From Streptococcus oralis (GTDB lineage Bacteria > Bacillota > Bacilli > Lactobacillales > Streptococcaceae), in assembly GCF_016127915.1 (NCBI RefSeq), contig NZ_CP066059.1, forward strand, positions 496,001 through 560,000: a stretch of 64,000 nt of DNA, given 5' to 3'. Of the stretch, positions 9,583 to 18,698 are shown piece after piece (position 1 is the first letter of the stretch; each line of letters opens with the position of its first letter). Position numbers and translations under genes: made by a program. Under the pieces are notes generated by a model. The model saw only the letters and a list, made by a program, of their open reading frames with translations, did not search any database and was not told the origin of the DNA.

Positions 9583-10773
9583 TTATTTCACCGCTTCTTT
9601 CAAAGCATCTACCTTGTCCAAACGTTCCCATGGAAGGTCAATATCTGTACGTCCCATGTGTCCATAAGCCGCTGTTTGACGGTAAATTGGACGTTTGAGG
9701 TCTAGCATTTGGATAATTCCTGCAGGGCGAAGGTCGAAGATTTGACGCGCTGCTTTTTCAAGCTTGCTTTCAGCTACTGTTCCTGTACCAAAAGTATCGA
9801 TACGAACAGAAACAGGCTGTGCCACCCCAATAGCATAAGCCAATTGCACTTCTGCCTTCTTAGCAAGACCTGCTGCAACAATATTCTTAGCAATGTAGCG
9901 AGCCGCATAAGAGGCTGAACGGTCCACCTTCGTCGCATCCTTACCAGAGAAGGCACCACCACCATGGCGAGAGTAGCCACCATAGGTATCCACGATAATC
10001 TTACGACCAGTCAAACCTGAGTCTCCTTGAGGTCCACCGATTACAAAGCGACCAGTTGGATTGATGAAGAATTTTGTCTGTTCATCCAAGTAAGAAGCCG
10101 GAATAACCTCTTTGATAACCTTGTTAATCACATCGTTGTGAATTTGTTCATTGCTAACTTCCGGGTCGTGCTGAGTTGAAATAACGACTGTATCCACACG
10201 TACTGGACGATCATTTTCATCATACTCAACCGTAACTTGTGATTTAGCATCTGGACGAAGATAGCTGATTTCACCAGACTTACGAAGTTCTGCCAAACGA
10301 CGAACCAACCTGTGGCTGAGTGAGATTGGCAATGGCATGAGTTCTTCTGTCTCATCCACCGCAAATCCAAACATAAGACCTTGGTCACCAGCACCAATCA
10401 AGTCCAGCGGATCTTGATCTACATTCCCACGAACCTCCAAGGCTTCGTTAACACCTTGGGCGATATCTGGTGACTGCTCAACAAGTGACGGATGAACTCC
10501 CACCGTCTCCGCAGAAAAACCATACTCTGTATTGGTATAACCAATCTCTGCAATGGTATCACGAACCACTCGGTTAATATCTACATAAGCATGTGTAGAA
10601 ATTTCACCAAAAACATGGACCGAACCTGTGTATACAGCTGTCTCGGCAGCAACGTGCGCATCTGGATCTTTAGCTAAAATAGCATCCAAAATCGCATCTG
10701 AAATTTGGTCTGCAATCTTATCTGGATGCCCCTCAGATACAGATTCAGACGTGAATAATTTACGTTCTGACAT
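9583..10773 (-). CDS. metK: S-adenosylmethionine synthetase
   Basis: A 396-residue cytoplasmic enzyme that makes SAM from methionine and ATP, releasing phosphate and pyrophosphate. Visible landmarks are [16 protein letters not shown] near residue 15 (His and metal-binding Asp), the signature hexapeptide GAGDQG near 117, and GGGAFSGKD near 265 (P-loop-like). The length is standard. The start ATG follows an unusually strong AAGGGGGG site that is also the regulated strand of the SMK (SAM-III) riboswitch in the leader, so SAM should shut off its own synthesis at translation. Confidence 0.98.
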   Translation of the reverse strand: MSERKLFTSESVSEGHPDKIADQISDAILDAILAKDPDAHVAAETAVYTGSVHVFGEISTHAYVDINRVVRDTIAEIGYTNTEYGFSAETVGVHPSLVEQSPDIAQGVNEALEVRGNVDQDPLDLIGAGDQGLMFGFAVDETEELMPLPISLSHRLVRRLAELRKSGEISYLRPDAKSQVTVEYDENDRPVRVDTVVISTQHDPEVSNEQIHNDVINKVIKEVIPASYLDEQTKFFINPTGRFVIGGPQGDSGLTGRKIIVDTYGGYSRHGGGAFSGKDATKVDRSASYAARYIAKNIVAAGLAKKAEVQLAYAIGVAQPVSVRIDTFGTGTVAESKLEKAARQIFDLRPAGIIQMLDLKRPIYRQTAAYGHMGRTDIDLPWERLDKVDALKEAVK

Positions 10774-11020
10774 AAAAATGTCCCCCCTTAAAAAATATTG
10801 TTATAGAGTTACAAAGTACTGATAGGTATTTCTATCGTCTAAGAGTTACGACGCGAAAGAAATAAAAACGATACTTTTTTATTTCTGAAGCTAGTAAGGC
10901 GCATAGGGTGATCGCGTTATAGCGGCAACCGTAGAAGGACGAGCGACTTTGGAGCCGTCATTCTTTGCGAGTTACAAAGTACTGATAGAAATTTCTACCA
11001 TCTTATCGGGACTATATAAC
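10774..11020 (-). promoter_or_regulatory. metK leader with SMK-box (SAM-III) riboswitch, expanded
   Basis: In RNA sense the leader has GTCCC (11012-11008), then GATGG and a small hairpin GGTAGAAATTTCTATC, then CAGTACTTTGTAACTC. This is the order of the known SMK core, whose 5' strand pairs with the Shine-Dalgarno when SAM is bound. Here GTCCC can pair with GGGAC of the GGGGGGAC site at 10787-10780. About 180 bases separate core and SD, and the intervening RNA carries a second copy of the hairpin plus GTAACTC module (10836-10806) and a strong A/T hairpin (GAAATAAAAA / TTTTTATTTC). Core identification is by recall and alignment by eye. Confidence 0.8.
10806..10836 (-). repeat. Second copy of the SMK core module
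   Basis: Thirty-one bases that match 28 of 31 with 10969-10999: a small hairpin followed by CAGTACTTTGTAACTC in RNA sense. This copy lies next to the Shine-Dalgarno but lacks the upstream GTCCC/GATG strand of the first copy. Confidence 0.85.
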
Positions 11021-11026
11021 CTTATC

Positions 11027-11032
11027 ATTATA
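11027..11032 (-). promoter_or_regulatory. metK -10 box
   Basis: TATAAT in extended form (TGGTATAAT) on the minus strand. The -35 is poor. Transcription would start near 11020, giving a leader of about 250 bases. Confidence 0.65.
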
Positions 11033-11082
11033 CCACTTTTTGCTATTTTTTGCATTCTTTTCGATAATTTATAAAACAAAGT

Positions 11083-11110
11083 TACAAAAAGGAGCCATTC
11101 AGCTCCAATT
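11083..11110 (-). terminator. Terminator of the DEAD-box helicase gene
   Basis: GGAGC / GCTCC stem with an adjoining TTTTTG on the minus strand. Confidence 0.75.
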
Positions 11111-11116
11111 TTGTTT

Positions 11117-12460
11117 TTAAAATGTTTGGCGTTTGGCTTTTCGCTCTGCACGGCCACGTGCGCGATTTTCAGCACGCTTGGTTTTGCGACGTTTTTCATC
11201 CACTGCCCATTGAATCTTCTTCTTATAGCCTGGTTTGACTTTTTTCTTTTTCTTTTTAACCAAGCCAATCATTTCAATATCAAGCTTATCCTGCTTCTTT
11301 TCACGATTAGCACGACGATCACGGTCATAGGTATCTTGAAACTCTCCATCTTTAACCATTTTCGGAGAAAACTTAATTCCTAATTTCTCCAACTCACGGA
11401 TATCCGAGTCATCACTTGGTTGATAAAGGGTAATAGCTGTACCTGGTAGACCGTTTCGTCCGGTTCGACCAACACGGTGCACAAAGAAGGACAAGTCTTG
11501 CGGAATGGCGTCATTGATCACATGGCTGACACCTTCAATGTCAATTCCACGCGCTGCCAAATCCGTTGCGACAATGTACTCAAAATCAAGGTTCTTCACC
11601 TGATTCATGATCCGCTTGCGTTCACGAGGAGCAATATCTCCATGAATCTTAGCCACCTTCAATCCTTGAGCAGTCAAGTAGGCATGTAACTCATCAGCAC
11701 GCGTTTTGGTGTTAACAAAAATCATTGCCAAATAAGGCTGCATCAACTGAGTCAGCTGGTAAATTTGAGCATTCTTGTCGCGGCCCTTGGTCGAAATCAA
11801 CCAATTATCGATCGTATCTGAGATAACTGTTTTAGTCTTGATTTTTTCCATGACAGGATTTGACAAGTATTTTTTCAAGAACGGTTGCAATTTTTGTGGA
11901 ATAGTTGCTGAAAAAACCATGAATTGCAAGTCTTTTGGAAGGCTTCCTGCAATCTTATCAACAGTTTCCAAGAATCCCATATCCAAGGTCATATCGGCTT
12001 CATCGATAACAAAGGTCTTAGCCTTGTGAATAGCCAAATCACCAGATTTGACCAAATCATAGATACGACCTGGAGTCCCGATGACAATGTGGGGCTGGCT
12101 ACTCGCTAATTTATCAATCTGACGCGCCTTATCCGTCCCCCCCACATAATTAACCACACGGACTTCAACATCTGAGTGGGCCGCAATCTGACGTGCTGCT
12201 TGATAGATTTGAGTAGCTAACTCACGACTTGGAGCAGTAATGACTGCTTGCACACTATCGCTAGTTTCATCTAATTGCTGGAAAATGGGTAACAAGAAAG
12301 TATGAGTCTTTCCTGAACCAGTTTTTGACTCGCCCACCAAATCACGACCTGCCAGTACAATAGGAATTAATTTTTCTTGTACCTCTGTTGGAGTCGTAAA
12401 CTTTAACTCCTCCAAGGCTTCTACTATATAATTTTTAAATTGAAATTTCTTAAATGACAT
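11117..12460 (-). CDS. DEAD-box ATP-dependent RNA helicase (CshB-like)
   Basis: A 447-residue RNA helicase for RNA remodelling, likely in ribosome assembly, cold adaptation or mRNA decay. Domain 1 has the Q motif, ESKTGSGKT (motif I), PSRELA (Ia), TPGR (Ib), DEAD (II, in VIDEADMTLD) and SAT (III). Domain 2 has ARGIDIEGV (V) and HRVGRTGR (VI). The last 80 residues form a very basic Lys/Arg tail that should bind RNA. Length and tail resemble CshB of Bacillus more than CshA, but I would not fix the name. It is monocistronic with its own terminator. Confidence 0.93.
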   Translation of the reverse strand: MSFKKFQFKNYIVEALEELKFTTPTEVQEKLIPIVLAGRDLVGESKTGSGKTHTFLLPIFQQLDETSDSVQAVITAPSRELATQIYQAARQIAAHSDVEVRVVNYVGGTDKARQIDKLASSQPHIVIGTPGRIYDLVKSGDLAIHKAKTFVIDEADMTLDMGFLETVDKIAGSLPKDLQFMVFSATIPQKLQPFLKKYLSNPVMEKIKTKTVISDTIDNWLISTKGRDKNAQIYQLTQLMQPYLAMIFVNTKTRADELHAYLTAQGLKVAKIHGDIAPRERKRIMNQVKNLDFEYIVATDLAARGIDIEGVSHVINDAIPQDLSFFVHRVGRTGRNGLPGTAITLYQPSDDSDIRELEKLGIKFSPKMVKDGEFQDTYDRDRRANREKKQDKLDIEMIGLVKKKKKKVKPGYKKKIQWAVDEKRRKTKRAENRARGRAERKAKRQTF

Positions 12461-12557
12461 ACTATCCTCGATTCTATCCTTTCAATTATACCATATTTTA
12501 TCCTATTGCAGTAGTCCCATTTGAGTCTCAGTCCTGTAGTAAAGATTCGAATAGATT

Positions 12558-12589
12558 AAAAGGTTGGAACCTCTGATTCCAACCTCTTT
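12558..12589 (-). terminator. Terminator of the EEP-family gene
   Basis: AGGTTGGAA / TTCCAACCT stem followed by TTTT on the minus strand, just past the stop codon. Confidence 0.8.
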
Positions 12590-12591
12590 CA

Positions 12592-13407
12592 TTATTTCCA
12601 GGTCAATACAGCATTCAAACCATAGTGATCACTGACTTGTGGACTATTTTGTCCATCAAAAACTACTTGTAAACTCTCTACTTCTAACTCTTTGGTCGTA
12701 AAGACGTAGTCGATTCGTAATGGCTCGGTATTGCCTTTCCAACCATCAATTTCTGGTGGAACGGTGTAGCTACCACTTCTTTCTTTCGCAACTTCAAACG
12801 CGTCTTGCAATCCTAATGGGCTAGCTAAAATCGCTTGATAGCCTTCCTGACCAGCTGGATTATTAAAATCACCTGCTAAAATCAGAGGTTTGTTCAACTC
12901 TTTTAGTACAGCCTCAAATCGTGCCCATTCTTCTTGGAAACCTTTATCCCACCAAGAGAGATGAACGCTTGCAAGAGCAAGTTCCTTGCCTTCAACCTCT
13001 GTCTCAGCCAAGGCAACACGGCGAGTATGGTAGTCCGTTGGATCATCTACATCTGATACTAAAATCTCACGCGCCTTAATAGGTGTTTTGGATAAGATTG
13101 CTACGCCTTCATGGTAGCGGTCATATCCAATATGATTGTAAGCCCAAGTCCAGTAGTAGTTTTTCCCTTTCTCAGCCAATTTTTCAACCAGAAGTCGGAC
13201 ATAGTGATCCTGATGAATGGGTTCTGCTGATGGTAAAGCTTGATAGTGAGTGTTAACCTCTCCCTCAGGCGAAGTCATTTCTTGATTGATCTCTTGGAAA
13301 CAAATCAAATCATAGTCCTTATCAAGAATGTCTTGGAGTAAGATTTGGAATTTTTCCTCCGCTTCCTTCTCCATCCAACTGTGGGTATTGAGTGTTAGAA
13401 ATTTCAT
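12592..13407 (-). CDS. Endonuclease/exonuclease/phosphatase (EEP) family hydrolase
   Basis: A 271-residue metal-dependent phosphodiesterase fold. Landmarks are LNTHSW near the start, FQEINQE (metal-binding Glu, about residue 38), SVHLSWWDKG, LAGDFNNP (catalytic Asp/Asn, about 178-185) and VSDHYGLNAVL (catalytic His near the end). Members cleave nucleic acid, sugar phosphates or lipids; there is no signal peptide, so it acts inside the cell. The substrate is unknown. It follows the PTS gene, but a terminator lies between them. Confidence 0.88.
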   Translation of the reverse strand: MKFLTLNTHSWMEKEAEEKFQILLQDILDKDYDLICFQEINQEMTSPEGEVNTHYQALPSAEPIHQDHYVRLLVEKLAEKGKNYYWTWAYNHIGYDRYHEGVAILSKTPIKAREILVSDVDDPTDYHTRRVALAETEVEGKELALASVHLSWWDKGFQEEWARFEAVLKELNKPLILAGDFNNPAGQEGYQAILASPLGLQDAFEVAKERSGSYTVPPEIDGWKGNTEPLRIDYVFTTKELEVESLQVVFDGQNSPQVSDHYGLNAVLTWK

Positions 13408-13418
13408 GCTTTTCTCCT

Positions 13419-13451
13419 AAAACAAGAGGTTGGAAAACAGCTTCCAACCCC
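13419..13451 (-). terminator. Terminator of the glucose PTS gene
   Basis: GGTTGGAA / TTCCAACC stem with a TCTTGTTTT tail on the minus strand. It has the same stem sequence as the terminator after the next gene downstream. Confidence 0.75.
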
Positions 13452-13458
13452 AAGTATA

Positions 13459-15645
13459 TTACAATTCTACTTTAGCAACTGCTGTTTTAGCTGCAAGAGA
13501 ACCTGTTTGTTCTAATTTAACTGATTTGAGGACATCACCATTTGTGAAGACAACCACTGTTGATGTTTTGCGTCCTGCTTCTCGAATAGCATCCAAGTCA
13601 GCTGTGACAAGAAGATCACCAGCAACCACTTTTTGTCCTTCAGAGACATGAACAGTAAATGGTTTTCCTTCAAGACTTACTGTATCCAAACCAATATGAA
13701 CAAGCACTTCAAGACCTGAGTCAGTGACAAGACCAAGAGCGTGTTTTGTTGGGAAGATACTTGATACAGTACCAGTAACTGGAGATACAATGTTGCCATT
13801 TGCTGGCTCTACTGCAAATCCATCACCCATCATTTTTTGAGCAAAAACTGGATCTTCCACTTGTTCCAAGGCAACAACTTGACCGTCAGCTACTGAGTAA
13901 ATATCCTCAGTTACACCCTTGTAATGTACAGTATTTTGTTGAGTTTCTGTCATTTGACTTGGAAGAGTTTCAGGAATTACTTCACCTGAGTCAAGGATAT
14001 CTTGGATATCAGATTTCAATACGTCAGCTTTTGGTCCGTAGATAGCTTGAACACCTTGTCCTTTCATGACAAGACCCATAGCTCCTTCTGCTTTCCATTG
14101 TTCCTCAGTACCAACGCGATCTGCATCTTTAACAGTTACACGAAGACGAGTCATACATGCATCCACATCTACGATATTTGCACGACCACCAAGAAGGTTA
14201 ATGATATTTACGGCTTGAGAAGCTGCTGCAACTTTTGGAGTTCCAGGAGCTGCTTCTTCTGATGCTCCTTCAGCAGTTTCGTAGTTTCCGTTACGTCCTG
14301 GAGTTGCGTAGTTGAATTTCTTGATCATGAAGTTGGCAATGAAGTACATGATAACCGCAAAGAGAACAGTTACCCAGATAAAGTTAACGATATCCATACC
14401 AATACCAGCATTAATTGCCAATGGTGTACGAGTCAAGAATTCAATTGAACCGAATGAGTGGACACGAAGGTGAACAATATCTGCCATAGCAAAGGCAGCA
14501 CCTTGAACTACTGCATAAACAAGGTAAAGAGGCGTTGCGATGAACATGAACATATACTCAATAGGTTCAGTAACCCCTGTCAAGAATGTTGCAAGAGCTG
14601 TCGCAATCATCATACCCTTGTATTGGTGTTTCTTGTCAGCATCAACATTGCGGTAGATAGCAACGATGATACCCATCAAGATACCAAATGAACCAATCAT
14701 TTGTCCAACTTTGAAACGAGCTGGAGTGACTGTTGTAAGAAGGTGTTGGTATTGGTCAGCATTTGAACCCTTAAGGTTAACAAGGTCAGTTACCCATGCA
14801 AGCCAAAGTGGATCTTGACCAAATACTTGTGTTCCTTTTGCTGCACCAGTTAACACTTCGTATGTTCCACCAAGAGCTGTGTAGTTCATTGGGATTGTCA
14901 ACATGTGGTGAAGACCGAATGGCAAAAGCAAACGTTCCAAAGTACCATACAAGAATGGTGCAAGAACTGGAGCAGTTTCTTGTGAGTTGGCAATCCAAAT
15001 ACCGAAGTTGTTGATACCTGTTTGAACTACTGGCCAAAAGGCAGCAAGTAAAATTGCAGCAATAGTTGAACGAAGAATAACGACGAATGGTACGAAACGT
15101 TTACCATTGAAGAATGAAAGGGCATCAGGAAGTTTACGGAAGTTGTAGTATTTGTTATAAGCTGTTGCCCCAACAAAACCAGAGATAATCCCTACGAAAA
15201 CCCCCATGTTAAGCGCTGGTGCCTCAAGAACGCTGATAAAGTAGTCAGCAACCTTGATTGAACCACCAAAGAAAGTAGTAACCATTGCTTCAGGGTTTTT
15301 CAACATATCGCCTGTAACACCAAAGATAGCACCTGTAATACGGTTAATCAAGATAAAGGCAAGTCCGGCTGCAAATGCACCACCTGCACGTTCTTTTGCC
15401 CAGCTTCCCCCAATAGCAAGGGCAAACAAGATATGAAGGTTACCGATAACCCCCCAACCAATTTGCTCAAGGATTCCACCTGTAATCACTAGAGGAGCAA
15501 GGTTTGGGTCGATCATCACGATTGATTTACCGATTGAGATCATCAATCCCGCCGCTGGCATAACGGCGATAACCACCATTAAAGCCTTACCGAATTTTTG
15601 CCAAAATTCGAAAGACAAGACATTTTTGAATGTAGCTTTCATCAT
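13459..15645 (-). CDS. ptsG: PTS glucose/maltose-family transporter, EIICBA
   Basis: A 728-residue three-domain permease that phosphorylates sugar as it enters. EIIC occupies about residues 1-440, with many membrane helices. EIIB covers about 475-560, with the phospho-acceptor Cys in DVDACMTRLRV. EIIA covers about 590-728, with the acceptor His in LVHIGLDTV. The domain order and EIIC sequence fit the glucose family; glucose is the likely substrate, though maltose or glucosamine cannot be ruled out. Two ATGs in tandem open the gene after GGAG; I keep the first. A palindromic cre site lies in the leader. Confidence 0.92.
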   Translation of the reverse strand: MMKATFKNVLSFEFWQKFGKALMVVIAVMPAAGLMISIGKSIVMIDPNLAPLVITGGILEQIGWGVIGNLHILFALAIGGSWAKERAGGAFAAGLAFILINRITGAIFGVTGDMLKNPEAMVTTFFGGSIKVADYFISVLEAPALNMGVFVGIISGFVGATAYNKYYNFRKLPDALSFFNGKRFVPFVVILRSTIAAILLAAFWPVVQTGINNFGIWIANSQETAPVLAPFLYGTLERLLLPFGLHHMLTIPMNYTALGGTYEVLTGAAKGTQVFGQDPLWLAWVTDLVNLKGSNADQYQHLLTTVTPARFKVGQMIGSFGILMGIIVAIYRNVDADKKHQYKGMMIATALATFLTGVTEPIEYMFMFIATPLYLVYAVVQGAAFAMADIVHLRVHSFGSIEFLTRTPLAINAGIGMDIVNFIWVTVLFAVIMYFIANFMIKKFNYATPGRNGNYETAEGASEEAAPGTPKVAAASQAVNIINLLGGRANIVDVDACMTRLRVTVKDADRVGTEEQWKAEGAMGLVMKGQGVQAIYGPKADVLKSDIQDILDSGEVIPETLPSQMTETQQNTVHYKGVTEDIYSVADGQVVALEQVEDPVFAQKMMGDGFAVEPANGNIVSPVTGTVSSIFPTKHALGLVTDSGLEVLVHIGLDTVSLEGKPFTVHVSEGQKVVAGDLLVTADLDAIREAGRKTSTVVVFTNGDVLKSVKLEQTGSLAAKTAVAKVEL

Positions 15646-15669
15646 TCAAATCTCCTTTATTTTATTTAG

Positions 15670-15694
15670 GCAAACGTTTTACGAAAACGTTTGC
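15670..15694. promoter_or_regulatory. Palindromic cre (CcpA) site in the ptsG leader
   Basis: A perfect inverted repeat: GCAAACGTTTT, a 3-base centre, and its exact complement. Within it, read in the gene's direction, TGCAAACGTTTTCG fits the cre consensus TGNAANCGNWNNCA except at the last base. It lies just downstream of the promoter, where CcpA would act as a roadblock. Confidence 0.85.
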
Positions 15695-15710
15695 ATTTGG
15701 TTATGTATTA

Positions 15711-15738
15711 ATTATACCACTTTTATTTTTTTTGTAAA
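15711..15738 (-). promoter_or_regulatory. ptsG promoter
   Basis: TTTACA and TATAAT on the minus strand, separated by 16 bp. The start point falls just upstream of the cre palindrome. Confidence 0.75.
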
Positions 15739-15782
15739 GGCTTTTATAAAAAAATTGTCTATTTTTTCAATTTTTAAAAAGG

Positions 15783-15817
15783 AAAAAGAGAAGTTTACGA
15801 AAACTTCTCTTTTAAAA
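15783..15817 (-). terminator. ftsX terminator
   Basis: AAAAGAGAAGTTT / AAACTTCTCTTTT with a TCGT loop, ending the prfB-ftsE-ftsX unit. Confidence 0.85.
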
Positions 15818-15863
15818 ATGTATTATTTTTCTGATTTGTACTGCAATTTGCATTTAAACCCTA

Positions 15864-16790
15864 CTAGATCTTCAAGAATCGACGCATCGAAATTCCTGAA
15901 CCAATTGAACCGATGAAAATTCCGATTATAAATAGTAGGACTGTCATCAGAGGGATAAACACATCAGGTGTAATCATTGACAAGTTTTGACCTACCAAGG
16001 ATTTATTGACAGATTGATAAACCATATTGTAAACAAAGAATACAAGGACAGAAGGAATCGCTGCACCAAGCAAGCCAATAAAAGCACCTTCTAGCAAGAA
16101 TGGACCACGGATATAGCCATTTCTCGCTCCTACAAGACGCATGATCTGAATCTCACGACTACGTGAAATAATGGTGATACGAATGGTGTTGGAAATGAGG
16201 AAGACTGCGATAAAAATCAAGAGCCCTGCGATAACCAATCCCCAAACACGGATAAAGGAAGCCAGTTCGAAAAGTCGTTGAGTGTTGGCTCCACCGTCTT
16301 GAACCTCTGATACTCCCTCAATTTTCTTAGCTTCTTCGGCTACTGTTTTAACATCACTCGGAGAATTTGTATCAACGATATAAGCATCATAGAGAGGGTT
16401 TGCATCCCCTTCAAAGACCTTCCAATCGTCACCCATTGTTTCCGTCAGTTTTTCATACTGTTCTTCTTTACTTGAGAAGGTAACACTCTTAACAGCAGGC
16501 ATAGCTTTCAAGGCATCATAGACCTTGTGGTAGTCATTATTGGTAACTGTCTGACCTTCTTTTTCAATCGTTTCACTGTTATCAGCTACATCCTTACGAA
16601 TGTAAACCATGACCCGAACATTATTTTCAATATCGGTAGCCAGTTTTGCTGTATTAAAAATTACAGATGCAAACAGGGCAACGAGTGTTAAGGTAATCAT
16701 AACCGAACTCACTGCTGCTACTGTCATCCAGCCATTTCGTTTTAAACTTTTTAATGATTCAAATAAATGGCGAAAAAATCTACTAATCAT
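15864..16790 (-). CDS. ftsX: Cell division ABC transporter permease-like protein FtsX
   Basis: A 308-residue membrane protein with four membrane segments: one near residues 20-45 and three in the C-terminal half. A large extracellular loop (about 48-165) is, in pneumococcus, the receptor for the peptidoglycan hydrolase PcsB. With FtsE it couples ATP use in the cell to wall splitting outside. I start at MISRFFRHLF because it overlaps the ftsE stop by 8 bases and gives the usual length; a 21-codon longer frame would run into ftsE. Confidence 0.96.
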   Translation of the reverse strand: MISRFFRHLFESLKSLKRNGWMTVAAVSSVMITLTLVALFASVIFNTAKLATDIENNVRVMVYIRKDVADNSETIEKEGQTVTNNDYHKVYDALKAMPAVKSVTFSSKEEQYEKLTETMGDDWKVFEGDANPLYDAYIVDTNSPSDVKTVAEEAKKIEGVSEVQDGGANTQRLFELASFIRVWGLVIAGLLIFIAVFLISNTIRITIISRSREIQIMRLVGARNGYIRGPFLLEGAFIGLLGAAIPSVLVFFVYNMVYQSVNKSLVGQNLSMITPDVFIPLMTVLLFIIGIFIGSIGSGISMRRFLKI

Positions 16791-17475
16791 CGTATCCATA
16801 TTCTCCTTTAGCTTCGTCACGAACGACACGGCCATTTTCAATGGCAATGACACGGTGGCGCAAGGTATTTACAATCTGGCTATTGTGAGTCGCCATCAAG
16901 ACAGTAGTACCTTGGAGATTGATGCGTTCCAACAGATTCATAATTTCCCATGAGTTATCAGGGTCCAAGTTTCCTGTTGGTTCATCGGCAATCAATACTT
17001 TAGGATTGTTGACAATCGCACGAGCAATAGCAATCCGTTGCTGTTCTCCACCTGAGAGTTCATTCGGGAAAGAACGAACCTTATGTTTCAAACCAACCAG
17101 GTCCAATACTTCCATAACACGTTTTTTGATGTTGCGACGGCTCTCACCGATTACTTCCATTGCATAGGCAATATTCTCATAAACGGTCTTCTTAGGCAAA
17201 AGTTTGTAATCCTGGAAGACTACCCCAACACTACGACGTAGCAGTGGGACATCTTTCTTCTTAATTTTAACTAAATTAAAGCCTGCAACTGTTAGGCTTC
17301 CTTTTTCGATCTTTACTTCTCGGTATAAAGCTCGAATAAAGGTTGACTTACCTGCACCAGAAGGTCCTACGATATAGGCAAACTCTCCTGGTTCAATGGT
17401 GACAGAGACACCACGCAGGGCAGTCGTTCCATTGTCATACTTTTTGACAACATCTCTCATTTCAATGATTGACAT
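16783..17475 (-). CDS. ftsE: Cell division ABC ATPase FtsE
   Basis: A 230-residue ATPase that drives FtsX. Walker A is GPSGAGKST (about 37-45), the signature is LSGGEQQR, and Walker B is VLIADEPTGNLD. The sequence is close to that of pneumococcal FtsE as I remember it. It begins 17 bp after the prfB stop and overlaps ftsX, which fits one operon whose products act at the septum. Confidence 0.97.
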   Translation of the reverse strand: MSIIEMRDVVKKYDNGTTALRGVSVTIEPGEFAYIVGPSGAGKSTFIRALYREVKIEKGSLTVAGFNLVKIKKKDVPLLRRSVGVVFQDYKLLPKKTVYENIAYAMEVIGESRRNIKKRVMEVLDLVGLKHKVRSFPNELSGGEQQRIAIARAIVNNPKVLIADEPTGNLDPDNSWEIMNLLERINLQGTTVLMATHNSQIVNTLRHRVIAIENGRVVRDEAKGEYGYDD

Positions 17476-17492
17476 ATGAGTTCCTTTCTATC

Positions 17493-18588
17493 TTAGCTGA
17501 TTCGCCACTTGAGGTAGGCATCGATGAAACCATCAAGGTCTCCATCCATGACCTTATCTACCTGAGCAACTTCAAAGCTTGTACGGTGATCTTTTACCAT
17601 GGTATAAGGCGTGAAAACATATGAACGGATTTGACTTCCCCAAGTGATTTCTTTTTTCTCACCTTTAAGAGAATCGACTTCCGCAGCTTTCTTTTCTTGC
17701 TCCATTTGATAAAGCTTAGCCTGCAACATCTTCATGGCACGATCTCTATTTCCATACTGGGTACGATCGACCGTTGATTGGACGACAGTTCCTGTAGGAA
17801 TGTGTGTCAAACGCACACCTGTTGAAACCTTATTGACATTTTGTCCACCAGCACCACCTGAACGGAAGGTATCCATTTTGATATCATCTTCACGAATCTC
17901 CACTTCGATGGTATCATCCAACTCAGGCATAACCTCTACGGATGTAAATGAAGTATGGCGACGTTTGGCAGAGTCAAATGGCGAAATACGGACCAAACGG
18001 TGAACACCCATTTCTGATTTAAGTAGACCGTATGCATTGGGTCCTTCAAAAGACAAGGTCACAGATTTGATACCCGCTTCATCACCAGCCTGGTAATCCA
18101 ATACTTCTACTTTAAAGCCTTTGGCATTTCCATAACGAGTATACATACGAAGCAACATATCGCCCCAGTCCTGTGCCTCAGTACCACCAGATCCTGGATG
18201 GATTTCCAAGATTGCATTATTATGGTCATAAGGTTCTGACAAGAGAAGGGTCATCTCGTAGCTGGTCATCATCTTATCCAGTTCTGTCAACTGTTCGACC
18301 AGTTCATCATGGACTGACTCGTCTTCTGCTAAAAAGTCCAATAAAATCTCAACTTCATCCTGCAACTCTTCCATTTTACGGAAGGTGTTGTAGGTGTTTT
18401 TTAATTCATTCAATTCTTGCGACGTTTTTTGGGCCGCGATATTATCGTTCCAAAAATCAGGTTCTGTCATCTTGTTTTCCAAGATGGCAATCTCTTCCTC
18501 TAAGCCTTCGAGGTCAAAGAGACCCCCTAAAAGAAGCTAATTTTTCACGATTTGCGTCAATTTTTTGACGAATTTCTGAAATGTCCAT
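17493..18588 (-). CDS. prfB: Peptide chain release factor 2, with programmed +1 frameshift
   Basis: RF2 ends translation at UGA and UAA. The gene is split between two frames. Frame 0 runs 24 codons from ATG (18588) to TGA (18516-18514). A slippery CTT-T follows an internal SD-like AGGGGG (18528-18523), and reading resumes as GAC-CTC in the +1 frame, giving about 364 residues, close to E. coli RF2. Landmarks are SPF (stop-codon reading) in [11 protein letters not shown] and GGQ (hydrolysis) in [10 protein letters not shown]. When RF2 is scarce the ribosome pauses at TGA and shifts: this is autoregulation. It leads the operon with ftsE and ftsX. Confidence 0.97.
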
Positions 18589-18669
18589 AGATACTCCTTT
18601 TCATATCGTTTTATTATACCATAATCTCTCATTTCTTTCCATATTTTGCTTTTCACCGCTTTTGATGGC

Positions 18670-18697
18670 AGAAGAAAAGAGGCTCTAAGGCCTCTTG
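18670..18697 (-). terminator. Terminator of the CBS-domain gene
   Basis: AGAGGC / GCCTCT stem with a TTTTCTT tail on the minus strand. Confidence 0.8.
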
Positions 18698-18698
18698 T

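Noticed and set aside
13419..13451. The paired GGTTGGAA hairpins around the EEP gene as a mobile repeat
   Set aside because: Only the stem core is shared; loops and flanks differ, and such GGTTGGAA terminators are common in streptococci.
18482..18482. TTG start for prfB giving 329 residues
   Set aside because: It ignores the upstream ATG with a ribosome site (AAAGGAG) and the intact frameshift signal; the resulting protein would lack the N-terminal helix.
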